DNA of 64,000 bases from Perca fluviatilis. Lineage: Eukaryota; Chordata; Actinopteri; Perciformes; Percidae. The stretch covers positions 434,001 through 498,000 of the forward strand of contig NC_053133.1 in the NCBI RefSeq assembly GCF_010015445.1. Direction: 5' to 3'. The notes below the pieces were generated by a model that had not been told where the DNA came from, ran no database searches, and saw nothing but the letters and a program-made list of their open reading frames with translations. Below are positions 1-10,787 of the stretch, piece by piece. The number at the start of each line of letters is the position of its first letter. The first letter of the stretch is position 1. The translations under genes and the position numbers were made by a program.

Positions 1-12
1 CCTGACAGTCAC

Positions 13-47
13 TAACTTTAATGTTACATATTGTAACATTAAAGTTA
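13..47. repeat. Short palindrome
   Basis: Two 16-bp arms (13-28 and 32-47) are perfect reverse complements around a 3-nt TAT spacer; the left arm contains AACTTTAATGTTACA. It sits just upstream of the AC microsatellite. It could be a MITE end or cruciform-prone DNA. No function can be assigned. Confidence 0.8.
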
Positions 48-71
48 TCATTATGACGTGACACGCGCGCC

Positions 72-78
<7 letters not shown>

Positions 79-162
<84 letters not shown>
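79..162. repeat. (AC)n microsatellite
   Basis: About 42 uninterrupted AC dinucleotides, flanked by CGC-rich sequence on the left and ACTC repeats on the right. The long Thr-His open frame here is an artefact of the repeat. Confidence 0.97.
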
Positions 163-166
<4 letters not shown>

Positions 167-544
167 TCACACTGCCTCCCTCCCTTCCTGAGAGTCCCTG
201 TACTGTTAATTTGCCTACTCCTTACCACATCGTCATCTACTCTCTTCTTCCATCTTTTCATCACTCGCTCCCATGGCCCTGTCATGGTCACTCGCCTCCT
301 CCTCGGCTTCTTCCCTGTCATGATGTTTCTGCTTCTCTCTCCTCCTGTACTTCAGGTAATGCTGATGTTGAAGCAGCAACTACAGACCCAAACATGTCTG
401 AAATTTTTGAGGAATCCGCCTGTAGATTCTTAATCTTTTTCTCCTGTAATTTCTCTGCACCTCCCTTGCACTTTGGTGGTCGTTTGTCCATTTTAACGTG
501 AATGCTAAATTTCCAGCATAACTATTAGGCTACAGCTCGTGTCT
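163..544. other. Non-coding stretch, nothing recognised
   Basis: Pyrimidine-rich sequence follows the microsatellite. The open frame across it starts in the AC repeat and shows no domain, so I do not call a gene. Confidence 0.5.
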
Positions 545-793
545 CAGGGCCGGGAGGCGTGGCCATAGTGGGATTCGTAAATTTGCGGCCCGGAGTGGGG
601 ATGGGGGTTCGTGGATTTCATTGGGTCAGGCCAGTGCCAATAAAGAAAATTAACCAATGGGCCGCTGTGAGTTATTTATGGGCCGGCCCGGCCAAAAAAT
701 AAAAAAAGGCCTATTTATATCGGCGATTCGGCCCAAAAGTCCGTCGGCCCACCGGGAAAATGCCCGGTATGCCAGATGGCCAGTCCAGCCCTG
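545..793. mobile_element. Short hAT-like non-autonomous element
   Basis: The right end, read inward, begins CAGGGCTGGACTGGCCATC, the terminal style of many fish hAT elements. The left end starts CAGGGCCGGGAGG and contains a similar TGGCCAT a few bases in. The interior is rich in GGCC and GGCCCG and has no open frame. No convincing 8-bp target duplication flanks it, so the boundaries are approximate. Confidence 0.6.
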
Positions 794-1140
794 GGTTGTG
801 TAGTATTTGGTTTAGAAGCCTTTATTGGTGATTTTTCACAGTACAAAGTCTGCTATATACTCCGTTGCAGTAGCTCCTGCTGAGCGGAGATTCAAGGAGA
901 CTCAGAGTTGCCGAAACACGCTGGCCAATCAGAGCAGACTGGACTTTTTCGTGAGGGGGGGGCTTAAAGAGACAGGCGCTCCAACAGAGCATCTCTTACA
1001 GAAGGTGAATACAGGTGCAGCAGCAATGGGCAGTATGAGAAACATAAAGTGTTTTCTAAACATTAAAGCATGTAAACATGTCCTAGTAGAATCACAAAAT
1101 ACAAGTATGAACCTGAAAACACTATATAGTTCCCCTTTAA
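794..1140 (+). mobile_element. Partial TTAA-type (piggyBac-like) MITE, right half
   Basis: This closely matches 58015-58343 in the same orientation, for example the shared blocks GTGTAGTATTTGGTTT and GACAGGCGCTCC. It ends in CCCCTTTAA, so the TTAA at 1137-1140 is the probable right target site. The left half is missing and is replaced by the hAT element ending at 793. There is no transposase; the open frames crossing it are incidental. Confidence 0.65.
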
Positions 1141-2637
1141 TAAATAGTGCAAAGTTCATCAGTCTCTATGAACAATGCTTTGGTGATCAGTTTGACGTGT
1201 TTATGTGTGACTTTGACAGAGAGAGGAATGGAAAATCATCAAGATAATTTATTTAAATTTCTCAGGGTATAAAAATCACAAACAGGTGTGTCTTTTCATG
1301 ATCTGCTGTTGACAAATACAACATATTAAATTTCTATTGATACAATTTCTTATGAGAGCAGCTTTGTCTGTATATGCTGCAGAAAAATATGACATCTGAT
1401 ATATATCTAGTGTCTGTTATGTTTTAGTGGGTATTGATTGGGGTTCTTTGCTTTTACATTGTGCAGATAAACAGCAGGATTTTTATGCATGCTAAAATTA
1501 GAAGTGTGACAGGTCTTAAATTATGTGCTGCAAATTGAGGGTCTTGAACACACGTAATTTTCACTACTTGCAAGAGATACCTTTGAGTGGGGCCTAGGCT
1601 TGCTTTATTATCTACTACTAGATGTTGTCTCTCAGTGTAATTCCATGTGTCATGTTACTTATAGTCTCACACTGCCAGACATATCTCCACAACGCTGCAG
1701 AGTGAGGTCTGGCCCTTCCACACATACATTTCCTGGACAGGAGAAAAAAACGCTCTGGCTTGTTTGCATTTCTTTAAACCAATCACAATTGTCTTGGGCG
1801 GTGCTAGCTCTGGTCACAAAGACGGTGGCTCTGCAAAATGGTCTCAGGAAGGAATTTGTTTTGGAGGAACATTTGTATTCTGCAAAAGAAAACACCACAT
1901 AAAATATAATATTAAGTTAACTGTTAACTGGGCGACACCAAATTTCTCCCTTAGATATTGAGCTGAAAAACTCCTGGAACACCTCTACTGTGCATGCGTC
2001 TTCAGATGTTTTTTCAAAGGGAAAAATATGAGTTCCACTTGCATATTGTACTGTATAATCACAGATAATCCTAAAATGTATGTACTTTTTCTTCAAACAT
2101 TTTGGTGTTCTTTGTTAAACAAACTCAAAAACAACAAGGGTTAAGCAGGTTTTCCTTTTTCTCCTCAGGCACTCAAATAAAGCTGGTCAATGAGGCCAAT
2201 TACCATTTTCTCTGCTCTCATATTCCATTCTTCAAGGATATGTTGGGTATTAGACATGATTCCAAATCCAAATCTCATAGCCATACACAGAAATAATCAG
2301 ATTTATACAATATGTATTTTTTTCCAGATCCATTCAGTATTATGTCTATGGGTGGCCTCATAGCTGTAATCAATTGACTCCCCCCCTCCCCCTATTCTTT
2401 CCTTGAAAGACCGCACCCGTTTTGAATGTTATATCTCTTCAAATTACATAATTTTTACAATAGTGTTAAATATTGTACTTGCAGATTATGAAACCTAAGG
2501 CATGCGTGCTTCCTGCAAACATGGGCATTAACAATCAATTCAAAATAATCCTTAAATTGGTGGTAGTGACTGCCATCTAAAATGTGGATTATTCAGATCA
2601 GAAAATGTTCCGAATGGTTGTTCTCTTTAGCTAATGC
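1141..2637. other. Non-coding stretch with a possible MITE at about 1660-1960
   Basis: There are no domain-bearing open frames. The segment around 1660-1960 (starting near AGTCTCACACTGCCAGAC) resembles dispersed MITE-like repeats I associate with fish genomes, but there is no second copy in this window and I see no clean terminal repeats. The rest is AT-rich and unremarkable. Confidence 0.35.
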
Positions 2638-2830
2638 CAGTGTTGTAGTCGAGTCACCAACTGTCGAGTCTGAGTCTCGAGTCCTCAGTGTTCGAGTCCG
2701 AGTCCAAGTCCGAGTCACCAAAGAAGAGTCTGAGTCGAGTCACCATACCTGAGTTCGAGTCCAAGTCAAGTCTTAAGTCCCCAGTGTTTGAGTCCAAGTA
2801 GAGTCATCAAGGTTGAGTCTGTGTTATATT
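2638..2830. repeat. GAGTC-rich repeat (hAT-like end)
   Basis: It begins CAGTGTTGTAGTCGAGTC and consists of degenerate 6-12 bp motifs built on GAGTCC, GAGTCA and AAGTC. Related blocks lie at 43130-43330 and 46930-47120 and end in ...CTACTTCATCACTG, a diverged inverted version of the same CAGTG terminus. This suggests a non-autonomous hAT-like family with a simple-repeat interior. The right end of this copy is not clear. Confidence 0.6.
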
Positions 2831-3239
2831 TCAAGACTGCCTACATTTCTCAACCCTGGCACCTTTCAAGAGCTGAAATAATTAAAAAAGAGGGTCTACA
2901 TTAAACAAAAATGGCACCACTGTCACAATTGTAAAGGGTGTTTATTTACTGACTTTTATCTGCCACAAAGTATAATTTTTTCATTGATTACATATACACT
3001 TTAATAATAACAGTAATACAGCAGCGACCTAATATATTGATATATTTCAATATCAATCCATCCAGCTTAATTTTACTACAGTGTGCTATGTTGACAAGTA
3101 GCTAATGCTTGTTGGGTAACATTAACGGTATATTACATTACTACAATTACAACATCGTTCATCATGCAAAAACGATTAACGTTAGGAAGGGTAAGTTAAG
3201 TAAATAACATTATAAACTAACAACCCGGTCTCACACCAG
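2831..3239. other. AT-rich non-coding stretch
   Basis: Between the GAGTC repeat and the 3' end of the L1 element I see only AT-rich sequence with no ORF, RNA gene or clear repeat. Confidence 0.5.
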
Positions 3240-3534
3240 GTTTTTAGATACATTTTTTATTATTTTTTAGCACCATTTATCATCCAGACATACAGAACAA
3301 ATTCCACAATATGTGCCAGGTAATGTCAAGTGGTGCATAGAACAGATAAACAAATGAACAAGAGCAAACCCTCTCACACCCCCCACCCTCTGCGGTCTCA
3401 AGGAAAACAAAACAAACAAACAAACATAAATCACACCTTGCCTAATCCTCTAGTTCTTGTGGCGTTGAGGTCTTAGGACTGATATTTGTGCTGCTGTGCT
3501 TTTCCATAGGTTGACAGTTGATGACTTGGCTTTG

Positions 3535-4340
3535 TTAATCCTTGCTGTAGAGCTCACTCATAACTATGTCTAGAAAATATGCTAACCACTGTTTTATACA
3601 AAGCAAGTGGTGGGGGAGCCAGCACTGAGCTATCATTTTCTTAGTTGAGCTGGCTAGCCAAATCTTTCTCTGTCTCTCAAGCAGGTGCAATTTAGAGCCA
3701 TCATTTAGCAACAAAACAATCGGGTCAGTAGGGATTAGATATCCTATCACATCAGATAGTATTGATGTTGTTTTATGCCAGAACTCACGCACCTGTTCAC
3801 ACTCCCAGACCATATGTAGGAAAGTTCCAGTTTGTTCATGTTGACAGAATGTACAATAGGGAGTGGGAATGGCTTTCGAGACGTATCTCTTCTGAGGAGT
3901 CAAATATGTTCTATGGCATATGTTGAAGTGAATATACTGGTGATTTGGGTTCTTGGAACAGTGGAAAATGTTGTCCCAAACTGTCTCTCAATGAATTGCG
4001 GTCCCCTCAGAGCTCTCGTTCCCATTTCTTTACTATTGGGAGTTCTCCTATGGATATTTGCATCAGTTTAACATAAATCTTGGACACTAATCCTCTCACA
4101 GGAAAATCAACAAACCATTTAATGACTGGGTTTGCCTCAAGACTGTTTCCCCATGGCACTCCATAACATTTTAGGGCTGATCTTAAGTGCAGATAAAAGT
4201 AGAAGGATGTCCTGGGGACCTCAAAACCAGCTCTCAGGTCTTCAAAACTCAACATACCTTTCTCATTGAATATCTGGTCTAAAGTATAAATACCTCTGTC
4301 ACTCCACTGCTTACAAGCAAAGGGTTTGTTACCAGACAGT
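3535..4340 (-). pseudogene. L1 ORF2 C-terminal fragment
   Basis: Minus-strand frames at 4255-4007 and 3903-3535 encode the region downstream of the reverse transcriptase. The conserved stretch FLHMVWECEQVREFW, near residue 30 of the second frame, is typical of the cysteine-containing C-terminal segment of fish L1 ORF2, preceded by YCTFCQHE. The upstream frame contains GMLSFEDLRAGFEVP and GVPWGNS-type blocks. The two frames are out of register, so at least one indel lies near 3905-4007. About 250 residues expected between the FADD motif and this piece are missing where the TTAA-type element now sits. Confidence 0.8.
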
Positions 4341-4400
4341 AAGTGTGTGTGGTGGAGTATTTTAGCCTATGTTGTTTATTATTCCAAATATACTGCGAAA

Positions 4401-6088
4401 TTAAAGGGGTGATAGAATGCAAAACCGATTTTACCCTGTCATAGTTGAATAACTATTGGGTACTGTTGGGTAAATAGGACATACATAGAAGCTCAAAATC
4501 CCATTGACACCCCTTTACTATGAAAATCTCATATTTTGAAACTGCCGCTGAAAACGGGCGAATCCCAACAAAGCTGGAAGTTGACGTCAACCTCCCAAAA
4601 ACCGGAACCTTTGTCAGCCCATGGGTGTATTAAGAGAACGTGTCACGCCCTAACATTTACATAGGCTACACAACTGACCTGAGATCAGGTAGTTTTCTGA
4701 ATCTAGCTAGGTCACGCAGATCTCTGTTATTCCATTACAAAATTCACTTCTGAAACTTTTTATGCGAGAAATCAACCATATAAAGCTCAAATATGGGCCG
4801 CTTTTACGAAAATGGATGGCTAATTGGAATTTTCTCCGACTGTGTGTCGGAGTTTAGTGCCGGTGTTGGTGCTGCCCCGCGGTTGCTACATACACCGCCC
4901 GTCGCGTACGTGTCAGCGAGCTTGTTACAGCCGCAATCTTTACCGCAGCCCACAGGTTCCAGTTAATCCTATAATGGGCATGTGTGTTGAGTTATTTAAA
5001 CAAACAATCGGAAAATAAACGCCTCTTGTCCGTGAGTCTCATTGATAGAGCCGCGGTGAGATGGATTCCATCAATGAGAGCTAGCTAGCCTCCTCCTAAC
5101 TCTGACATTCACAAAAAAATACATTCTGTTAAACCGAAATCGGACTTGAGTGTTAGCTAAGCTTTGTAGGACCTTGAGGAGGAAGCTATAATATTCATGC
5201 CGTGGACGAAATTCAAACTGTAAATATACTTTAATTATGCGAGTGAGCAAGCTGCGATTTTCCCATTGTAATGAATGGGACATATAGCAGCTGCCTCACC
5301 TACAAAGACGCCTTTATGCGTTCATAAAAATGCCTTAAAATCAAATCGGACACAACGGTTAGCTTTATAAGACATTGGGGAATGATGTTGTATAAGTGGC
5401 GTGACGAAATTCAAACTGTAAATATAATTTAGTTATGGCAAAGTGTAGCTAGCTAGCGCGGTATTTCCCCATTGTGATGAATGGGACATATAGCAGCAAG
5501 CAGCTTCTCCTACAAACACGCGCCTTCGCGTTCATAAAAATGCCTTAAAATCAAATCGGACACAACGGTTAGCTTTATAATACATTGGGGAATGATGTTG
5601 TATAAGTGGCGTGACGAAATTCAAACTGTAAATATAATTTTGTTATGGCGACAGTGTAGCTAGCTAGCTGCGGTATTTCCCCATTGTAATGAATGGGACA
5701 TATAGCAAGCAGCTGCTCGTTCCTACAAAGACGCCCGCCCGTAAAAATCGCCTTAAAATCAAATCGGACACAACGGTTAGCTTTATAAGACATTGGGGAA
5801 TGATGTTATATAAGTGGCGTGACGAAATTCAAACCGATATATATATTAGTTATGCCGGCAGTTGGCGCCGTAGTGCAGTGTTATCCACAAAGGGTGACTT
5901 TTTGTCGCTGGGTATGGAGCCCAGCAGGCTGCCGCTTTCTCGTCAGACTGTGTGGAGCTCCTAAAGTCCGACACGTCTTACCAAATTTGCAATTAGCCAT
6001 CAATTTTTGTAAAACAGCCCATATTTCAGCTTTATATAGTTGATTTCTCGCTTAAAAAAGTCTCAGAAGTGAATTTGGTAATGAAACA
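4401..6088. mobile_element. TTAA-type foldback MITE with internal tandem repeats
   Basis: The left end is TTAAAGGGGTGATAGAATGC, a piggyBac-like non-autonomous terminus. The segment at about 4730-4850 recurs inverted at about 5965-6085: TTCACTTCTGAAAC and GCGAGAAATCAAC have reverse-complement partners on the right. The element therefore has long inverted arms around an array of ~208-bp repeats. The outer ~330 bp expected on the right are missing and no right-hand TTAA is clean, so the copy is truncated or its insertion came with a deletion of L1 sequence. It carries no coding region. Confidence 0.75.
5100..5860 (+). repeat. ~208-bp tandem repeat inside the MITE
   Basis: The block TCAAATCGGACACAACGG occurs at 5341, 5551 and 5759, and a diverged copy lies near 5137, giving periods of about 205-210 bp. 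Each unit also has GACGAAATTCAAAC, a CATTGTRATGAATGGGAC block and GCTAGCTAG motifs. The outer copies are the most diverged. Confidence 0.85.
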
Positions 6089-6953
6089 TTGCAGTGTCTG
6101 GAATATGAGATTCTGTTGCTGAAGATCTTAAGAATTTTTGGGATAGAGTCCTCAAGATCAGAGATGTACAACAAAATGTCATCTGCAAATAATGATATTG
6201 AGCTGCTATTGGATTTAATCTGGACATTACAGATTGTATTTTGCCTTATGGCTTGGGCTAGCAGTTTAAGAAAGACTGGGGGAAAGCAGGCATCCCTGTC
6301 GTGAGCCCCGCTGGATGGGAACTGCCTGAGAATGCAAGCCATTGGTTGAGACTATGGCCGTGGGATTCACATATAAAGTACGCACCATGTCAATGAATTT
6401 GGCCCCCAAAACAAGCCTCTCCATTACTTTCCACAAGTAGTTCCACTCTAGGTGGTCAAAAGCCTTTTCCGCTGCCATTGTTTTTACGTTGTTATACCCT
6501 TTTTGGGTATAGCAGAATATCACAGTGTTTGTTTGTTGGTGGAAAGTATCTCTATGGCTGAAGTTAAAGCTTGTAAAATGGTAGGTCAAAATACTGTAGA
6601 AGAAGTTCTGATGGAATTCCATCCAACCCTGGCATTTTCCCTTTTTTAACTGTTTATAATGCTGATTTAAGTTCCTCTAATGTTATAGGTTGCCCCAGTT
6701 CTTCTGCCTCCTCTGGGTCAAGAAGAGGCAGGTTTAGTTCTTTTAGGAACTCCTGGCACTGTGTAGGATCTGGGTTGCAGGAGGACTTATACAATTTTGA
6801 ATAGAAGGATTGAAAAGTGTCGCTGATATCCTTAGAATTTGTTGAGATACCTCGGTCTGTGCGGATGCTGTTGATAGTAGCTCTGGATTCGCTTTGTTTT
6901 AATTTCAGAGCAAGCAATTTACTTGGTTTACAGCCATTAAAATAATGCCTCAC
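6089..6953 (-). pseudogene. L1 ORF2 reverse transcriptase fragment
   Basis: Three minus-strand frames cover the linker and RT core. 6953-6654 encodes the linker before RT (ISDTFQSFYSKLY and PITLEEL-type sequence). 6622-6266 contains AFDHLEWNYLWKV (RT motif A region) and RGSRQGCLLSP (motif B). 6342-6089 contains SLFADDILLYISD, the FADD catalytic motif. The order is right for L1 but the frames are not joined, and the terminal residues of the last frame run into the inserted MITE. RT would copy element RNA at the target site; this copy cannot. Confidence 0.85.
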
Positions 6954-7074
6954 TCAGTGCATTATAAATTCAGCTCTCTTTCTTAGCAGATCGTTTAGCT
7001 CTGTTCGACTTGTGACTAGAAGAGTAAGTGTAGATTTAGAAAAACAACTCTTAAGAGACTGCTCTAAAGCTTTA

Positions 7075-7770
7075 AGGCCGGGACACACAGGGCCGAAAAT
7101 CGTCCGTTGGACAGTCTGGCGAGGTCAGTGACTCGAATCTGTTTGGTGTGTCCCATGCCGTCGTCAGTCTGGGGGGCTGTCAGCATTCATTTTGGCCGAC
7201 CTGACATGTTCAGTCGGAGGCAGGGCAGTCGGGACTCACCTGGAAATGGCGAGCAGAATGAGCGTGACTAGAGTCTCTCAAATTCTGATGAAAATCTTTT
7301 AAACTGACCTTTGTTGAGCTGAAATGTGACAGATTCAGCAACTGCATGGCCTATTTCTCGCTTAAAATGTTTTCAGAAACATGTTTCAGTGAACTATTTT
7401 AGTACAATATGAGATCGCATTCTGAACGAGCCGCCATGACAGTTTGGCTTTGAATTTCCAGAGAAAACAAACCCATGTGACGCATTCGTCCAATCAGTTG
7501 CCGGTTTTCATTGCTTGGGCAACAATACAGAGTAGCGCGACCTGCTGCTATGGAGACGTATTAGGTTTCTCAAGTCGGTGTCGCCTCAGTGTGTTCCGAG
7601 GCAGTTTTTTGGACCTCGGGGACCCGACTGATCATTTCGACTGGATTTTCTGCCGAGGGTCGGCCGTCTTCTTGGTGTGTACCGGCTATTACAGCATTCT
7701 TCCAACTCCGCAATCCTTGCCTCTCTTTTCCTCTTCAGGTTAACCACAAAGGAAGATGTGGAATCTCTAC
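7075..7770. mobile_element. Unclassified MITE inserted in L1
   Basis: The foreign block interrupts L1 between the endonuclease and RT pieces. Its left end reads AAGGCCGGGACACACAGGG, and the inverted right end near 7670-7686 reads AGCCGGTACACACC, so terminal inverted repeats are likely. The right boundary is uncertain: the L1 frame resumes only near 7775, leaving about 85 bp unassigned. I see no transposase and no clear target duplication. Confidence 0.6.
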
Positions 7771-8118
7771 TAAAAATCCTTTAGTTGCCTGCCAGATGCA
7801 GGGTCAGAAACTAAGTCAGTGTTGATAAACTCAGCCGGTTTGGCTCCAAATTCTGGATCAAAAGTTGTGTTCTGGAGAAGGGAATTATTAAATTGCCTAG
7901 ATCTTTCTCCTAACATATCACAATGGAATGTGGTTATCAGCGCATTGTGATCAGACAGAATTGCTGGTTCTATTGCTATCGTGTGAAACATTGCCTTAAG
8001 CTCACTGGAGCACAAACTATAATCAAGGCGGGAGTGGGTGAGGTGACATGTGGAAAAGAAGGTGTAATCCTTGCCATTAGGGTTATGCATCCTCCATATA
8101 TCTGTAAAATGGTGGGAT
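7771..8118 (-). pseudogene. L1 endonuclease, C-terminal half
   Basis: The minus frame contains SRLDYSLCS followed about 25 residues later by SDHNALITTF. These are the R-x-D-Y and S-D-H motifs of the L1 apurinic/apyrimidinic-type endonuclease, which nicks the target site. The open frame's N-terminal part (above 8127) is translated hAT element, not L1. Confidence 0.85.
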
Positions 8119-8126
8119 ACCACAAC

Positions 8127-8712
8127 TAGAGCTGAAGATCTTTGCCCGAACCCGACGGGACCCGTCGGGACCCGACGGGTTCGGTCGGGTTCGGTCTTAA
8201 TTTCTATTATTTTACACGGGCTCGGGCCGGGCTCGGGCTTGCGCTTCGGGTTGGTAAATGTGTGGTCAGCTGATGTGTTTCGATTAGCATGAAAATGGAT
8301 CCTGAGGAGGTGAAACGGAGGCTGGTCTCTGGAAGACTTAGCCGGTTTCTTTGTTCCAACTTCCAAGTGGCCTATAGCCTCCGTTAGTCATGAATAAATT
8401 ATGTTAAAACATGTATAAATGACTCATTTTTTACGAAAGACAAAGGAGCTGTGTGCGTGCGGCGCAGTCTCTTTTCTTTTCTCTCCCTTTTCCGCCGAGT
8501 GGTGCGTGTGCCCGCTCGCGGTGTGAAGCGCGTGTCCACGCTATTCTCCGACACTAATGACTGTTGATAGACGGCCTTTTGTACAGTCGGGCTGTAAACG
8601 GATTCGGGCTTTTAAAAAGCTGTCAATCAAAATGTACTTGTCGGGCTCGGGCCGAACTCTGTCGGGCTCGGGCCTTTTCGGGCCGTACTTTTAAGGCCCG
8701 ATTACAGCTCTA
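8127..8712. mobile_element. hAT-family MITE with perfect 8-bp target duplication
   Basis: The 586-bp element starts TAGAGCTGAAGATC and ends GATTACAGCTCTA, giving imperfect terminal inverted repeats. The flanks 8119-8126 and 8713-8720 are both ACCACAAC, a perfect 8-bp duplication as hAT transposases make. Subterminal regions are dense in CCCGACGGG and CGGGCTCGGGCC motifs. Removing the element and one repeat rejoins the L1 endonuclease region, so it inserted after L1. Confidence 0.93.
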
Positions 8713-8720
8713 ACCACAAC

Positions 8721-9171
8721 TGCGGTAAACATGTCTGATATTTGTTTTTGGGCTTTTGTGTGATTGACCCCTGATCTATCCTGATTTATATCTATCACTG
8801 CATTCATGTCTCCCCCTATAATTAGTGAATATTCATTGAGAGAGAGCAATTCATTGGTTAGGCGCGGGACAAAACTTTCATCATATGTAGACAGTGCATA
8901 TACCGAAAAACAAAGGCTATTTTCCTACTCCTTATCGTGGTACATATAAAAGATATCCTGCCTGATAGGTCTTTACTATTTTTGTCTACGGTGAGTACAC
9001 ATTTCCGCGGCAGCAACACAATGAGGCAGCAACCTTAAAGTATTTATTTCGTAGACGATTTACATCTCTTTTACGTAAATGTGACTCTTGTATAAGCGCG
9101 ACGTCTATGTTCTTCCTTCTTAAAAGTCCAGGAATGTTGATGTTAACTGAAAGGATTGAAAGCTCAGCCAT
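8721..9171 (-). pseudogene. L1 endonuclease, N-terminal start
   Basis: The minus frame starting at 9171 begins MAELSILSVNIN and continues through IDVALIQESHLRK, the first endonuclease motifs (asparagine and the catalytic glutamate of QE-H). The frame breaks after about 60 residues. The start fits the usual start of fish L1 ORF2; no ORF1 lies upstream. Confidence 0.8.
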
Positions 9172-9248
9172 AATTTTTACAAATTTACACGCATATGTCT
9201 CGAGTAACCTACAGGAATTCGCTGATAAATTTATAGCAAAGGGTCAGC

Positions 9249-10787
9249 TGTTAGTAAAGTAAAAAAAGTAAGTAAAATTTATTTATAAAGCGCTTTTCAC
9301 AGATAAAATCACAAAGTGCTGTACAAAAGAATAGGTAACACAAACAATATAAAATGTATATACATATGTAAAATTAAAGTGACACTAGTGAAAACCCATC
9401 AACCAAAAGCTTTCCTAAATAAACATGTTTTCAGATCCTTTTTAAAAGAGACAACAGAGTCTGCCAGACGCATGGACAGGGGCAAGGCATTCCACAGTCT
9501 GGGAGCAAAAGACTCAAAAGACAGGTCCCCTCGAGTCTTATAACGAGTCTTTGGGACTAAAAGCAGGTTCTGGCCAGAGGACCGAAGGGTCCGGCCAGAG
9601 GAATACGGCTTCAAAAGGTCCAGAATGTACTGTGGGGCCTGTCCGTTTAAGGCTCTGAAAGTCAGTACTAAAATCTTAAAATCAATTCTGAATTTTACAG
9701 GGAGCCAATGGAGAGCCGACAAGACTGGAGTGATATGAGACCTTCGAGGGGCACCTGTTAAAAGCCTAGCAGCAGAATTTTGAACAATTTGCAATTTGTT
9801 CAGGGCAGACTTATTCAAACAAGTAAAAACAGAATTGCAGTAGTCAAGTCTTGTTGATATGAAAGCGTGAATTATCATTTCCAGATCCTTTTTTGACAAT
9901 ATTTTGCGTATTTTACAGATGTTCCTAAGATGATAAAAGCAATTTCGGACGAGCTGTTTTGAGTGTGTCTCCAAAGACATGGCTTGGTCAAACACAACCC
10001 CCAAGTTTCTGAGGCTGGATTTGACAGAGAGGCCCAGGGAGCCAAGGTGCTGTTTGATCAGTGGGATCTTATGGTCTGGAGCAAAGATAAGCGTTTCAGT
10101 CTTGTTTGAATTTATCTGCAGGTAGTTAGTGGCCAGCCAGTCTTTGATGGAGGACACACACTCTAGGAACAGAGACAAACGATGGAACTCAGCATCATTA
10201 AAAGAACAATACAACTGGACATCGTCGGCATAGAAATGATATGATACATCCTTGAAGCAACCAATAATTTGACCAAGTGGCAAAATGTACAGTAAAAACA
10301 AAATAGGACCCAAAACTGACCCTTGTGCCACTCCGCAGGACAAATTGGTCACATCAGACTGTACATTGTTTACAGCAACATTAAAGGTTCTGCCATGAAT
10401 ATAGGAAGAGAACCATTGAAGTACAGATCCTGATAGTCCCATCTCATTTTGAAGCCGATTGATCAGTATACTGTGATCCACAGTGTCAAAAGCAGAAGTT
10501 AAATCAAGGAGTACAAGTACAGTGTAGCGGCCAGAGTCTGATGCCATCATCACATCACTAGAGACTTTGATAAGGGCTGTTTCAGTGGAGTGAAATTTTC
10601 AAAAACCAGACTGAAAAGTATCAAACAGGTTGTGCTGCTCCATAAAGGAGGTCAGCTGGCATGCCACTACTTTTTCCAAAATTTTGGAGATAAATGGAAG
10701 TTTAGATATGGGCCTGTAGTTATTAGGTTCTGAAGGGTCAAGATAGTTAGCTCTTAGCAAAGTGTGGTAAAAACATAGAAAATATTA
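9249..10787 (-). mobile_element. L2-clade LINE, 5' truncated, minus strand
   Basis: The 3' end (9249-9310, read on the minus strand) has the signature GTGAAAAGCGCTTTATAAAT followed by TTTACTTACTT-type short repeats, as in many L2-clade fish LINEs. Coding sequence runs from about 9399 up to about 10760, where it meets the start of the next repeat at 10788. Only the RT-containing part of ORF2 remains. Confidence 0.85.
9399..10760 (-). pseudogene. L2 ORF2 reverse transcriptase and C-terminus
   Basis: A 384-residue frame (10553-9399) holds LDLTSAFDTVDH (about residues 16-27), GVAQGSVLGP (74-83) and the catalytic YADD (108-111), then a long C-terminal region ending in RLWNALPLSMR-type sequence. 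Upstream, the same frame continues through one in-frame TGA at 10599-10601, in RT motif sequence reading QSGF-stop-KFHSTETAL. That position is normally an Arg codon, so the change fits CGA to TGA by CpG decay. Otherwise the frame is long and clean, suggesting a fairly recent copy. Confidence 0.9.

Larger units (their letters stand above)
3240..9240 (-). mobile_element. L1-clade LINE, minus strand, split by three insertions
   Basis: Reading from 9171 down to 3240, the minus strand shows the ORF2 pieces in order: endonuclease start, endonuclease end, linker, reverse transcriptase and C-terminal region, then an AT-rich 3' segment. They are separated by foreign blocks at 8127-8712 (hAT), about 7075-7770 (MITE) and 4401-6088 (TTAA-type). 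ORF1 is absent, so the copy is 5' truncated. Every coding piece has frame breaks and the element is dead. The AADHLEW-like, RQGCLLSP and FADD motifs together with the C-terminal FLHMVWEC motif place it in the L1 clade. Confidence 0.85.

Noticed and set aside
58..501. Thr-His-rich open frame
   Set aside because: It is the translation of the AC microsatellite plus flanking sequence with no domain.
545..801. 8-bp target duplication for the first hAT-like fragment
   Set aside because: TCGTGTCT and GGTTGTGT do not match when placed next to the ends.
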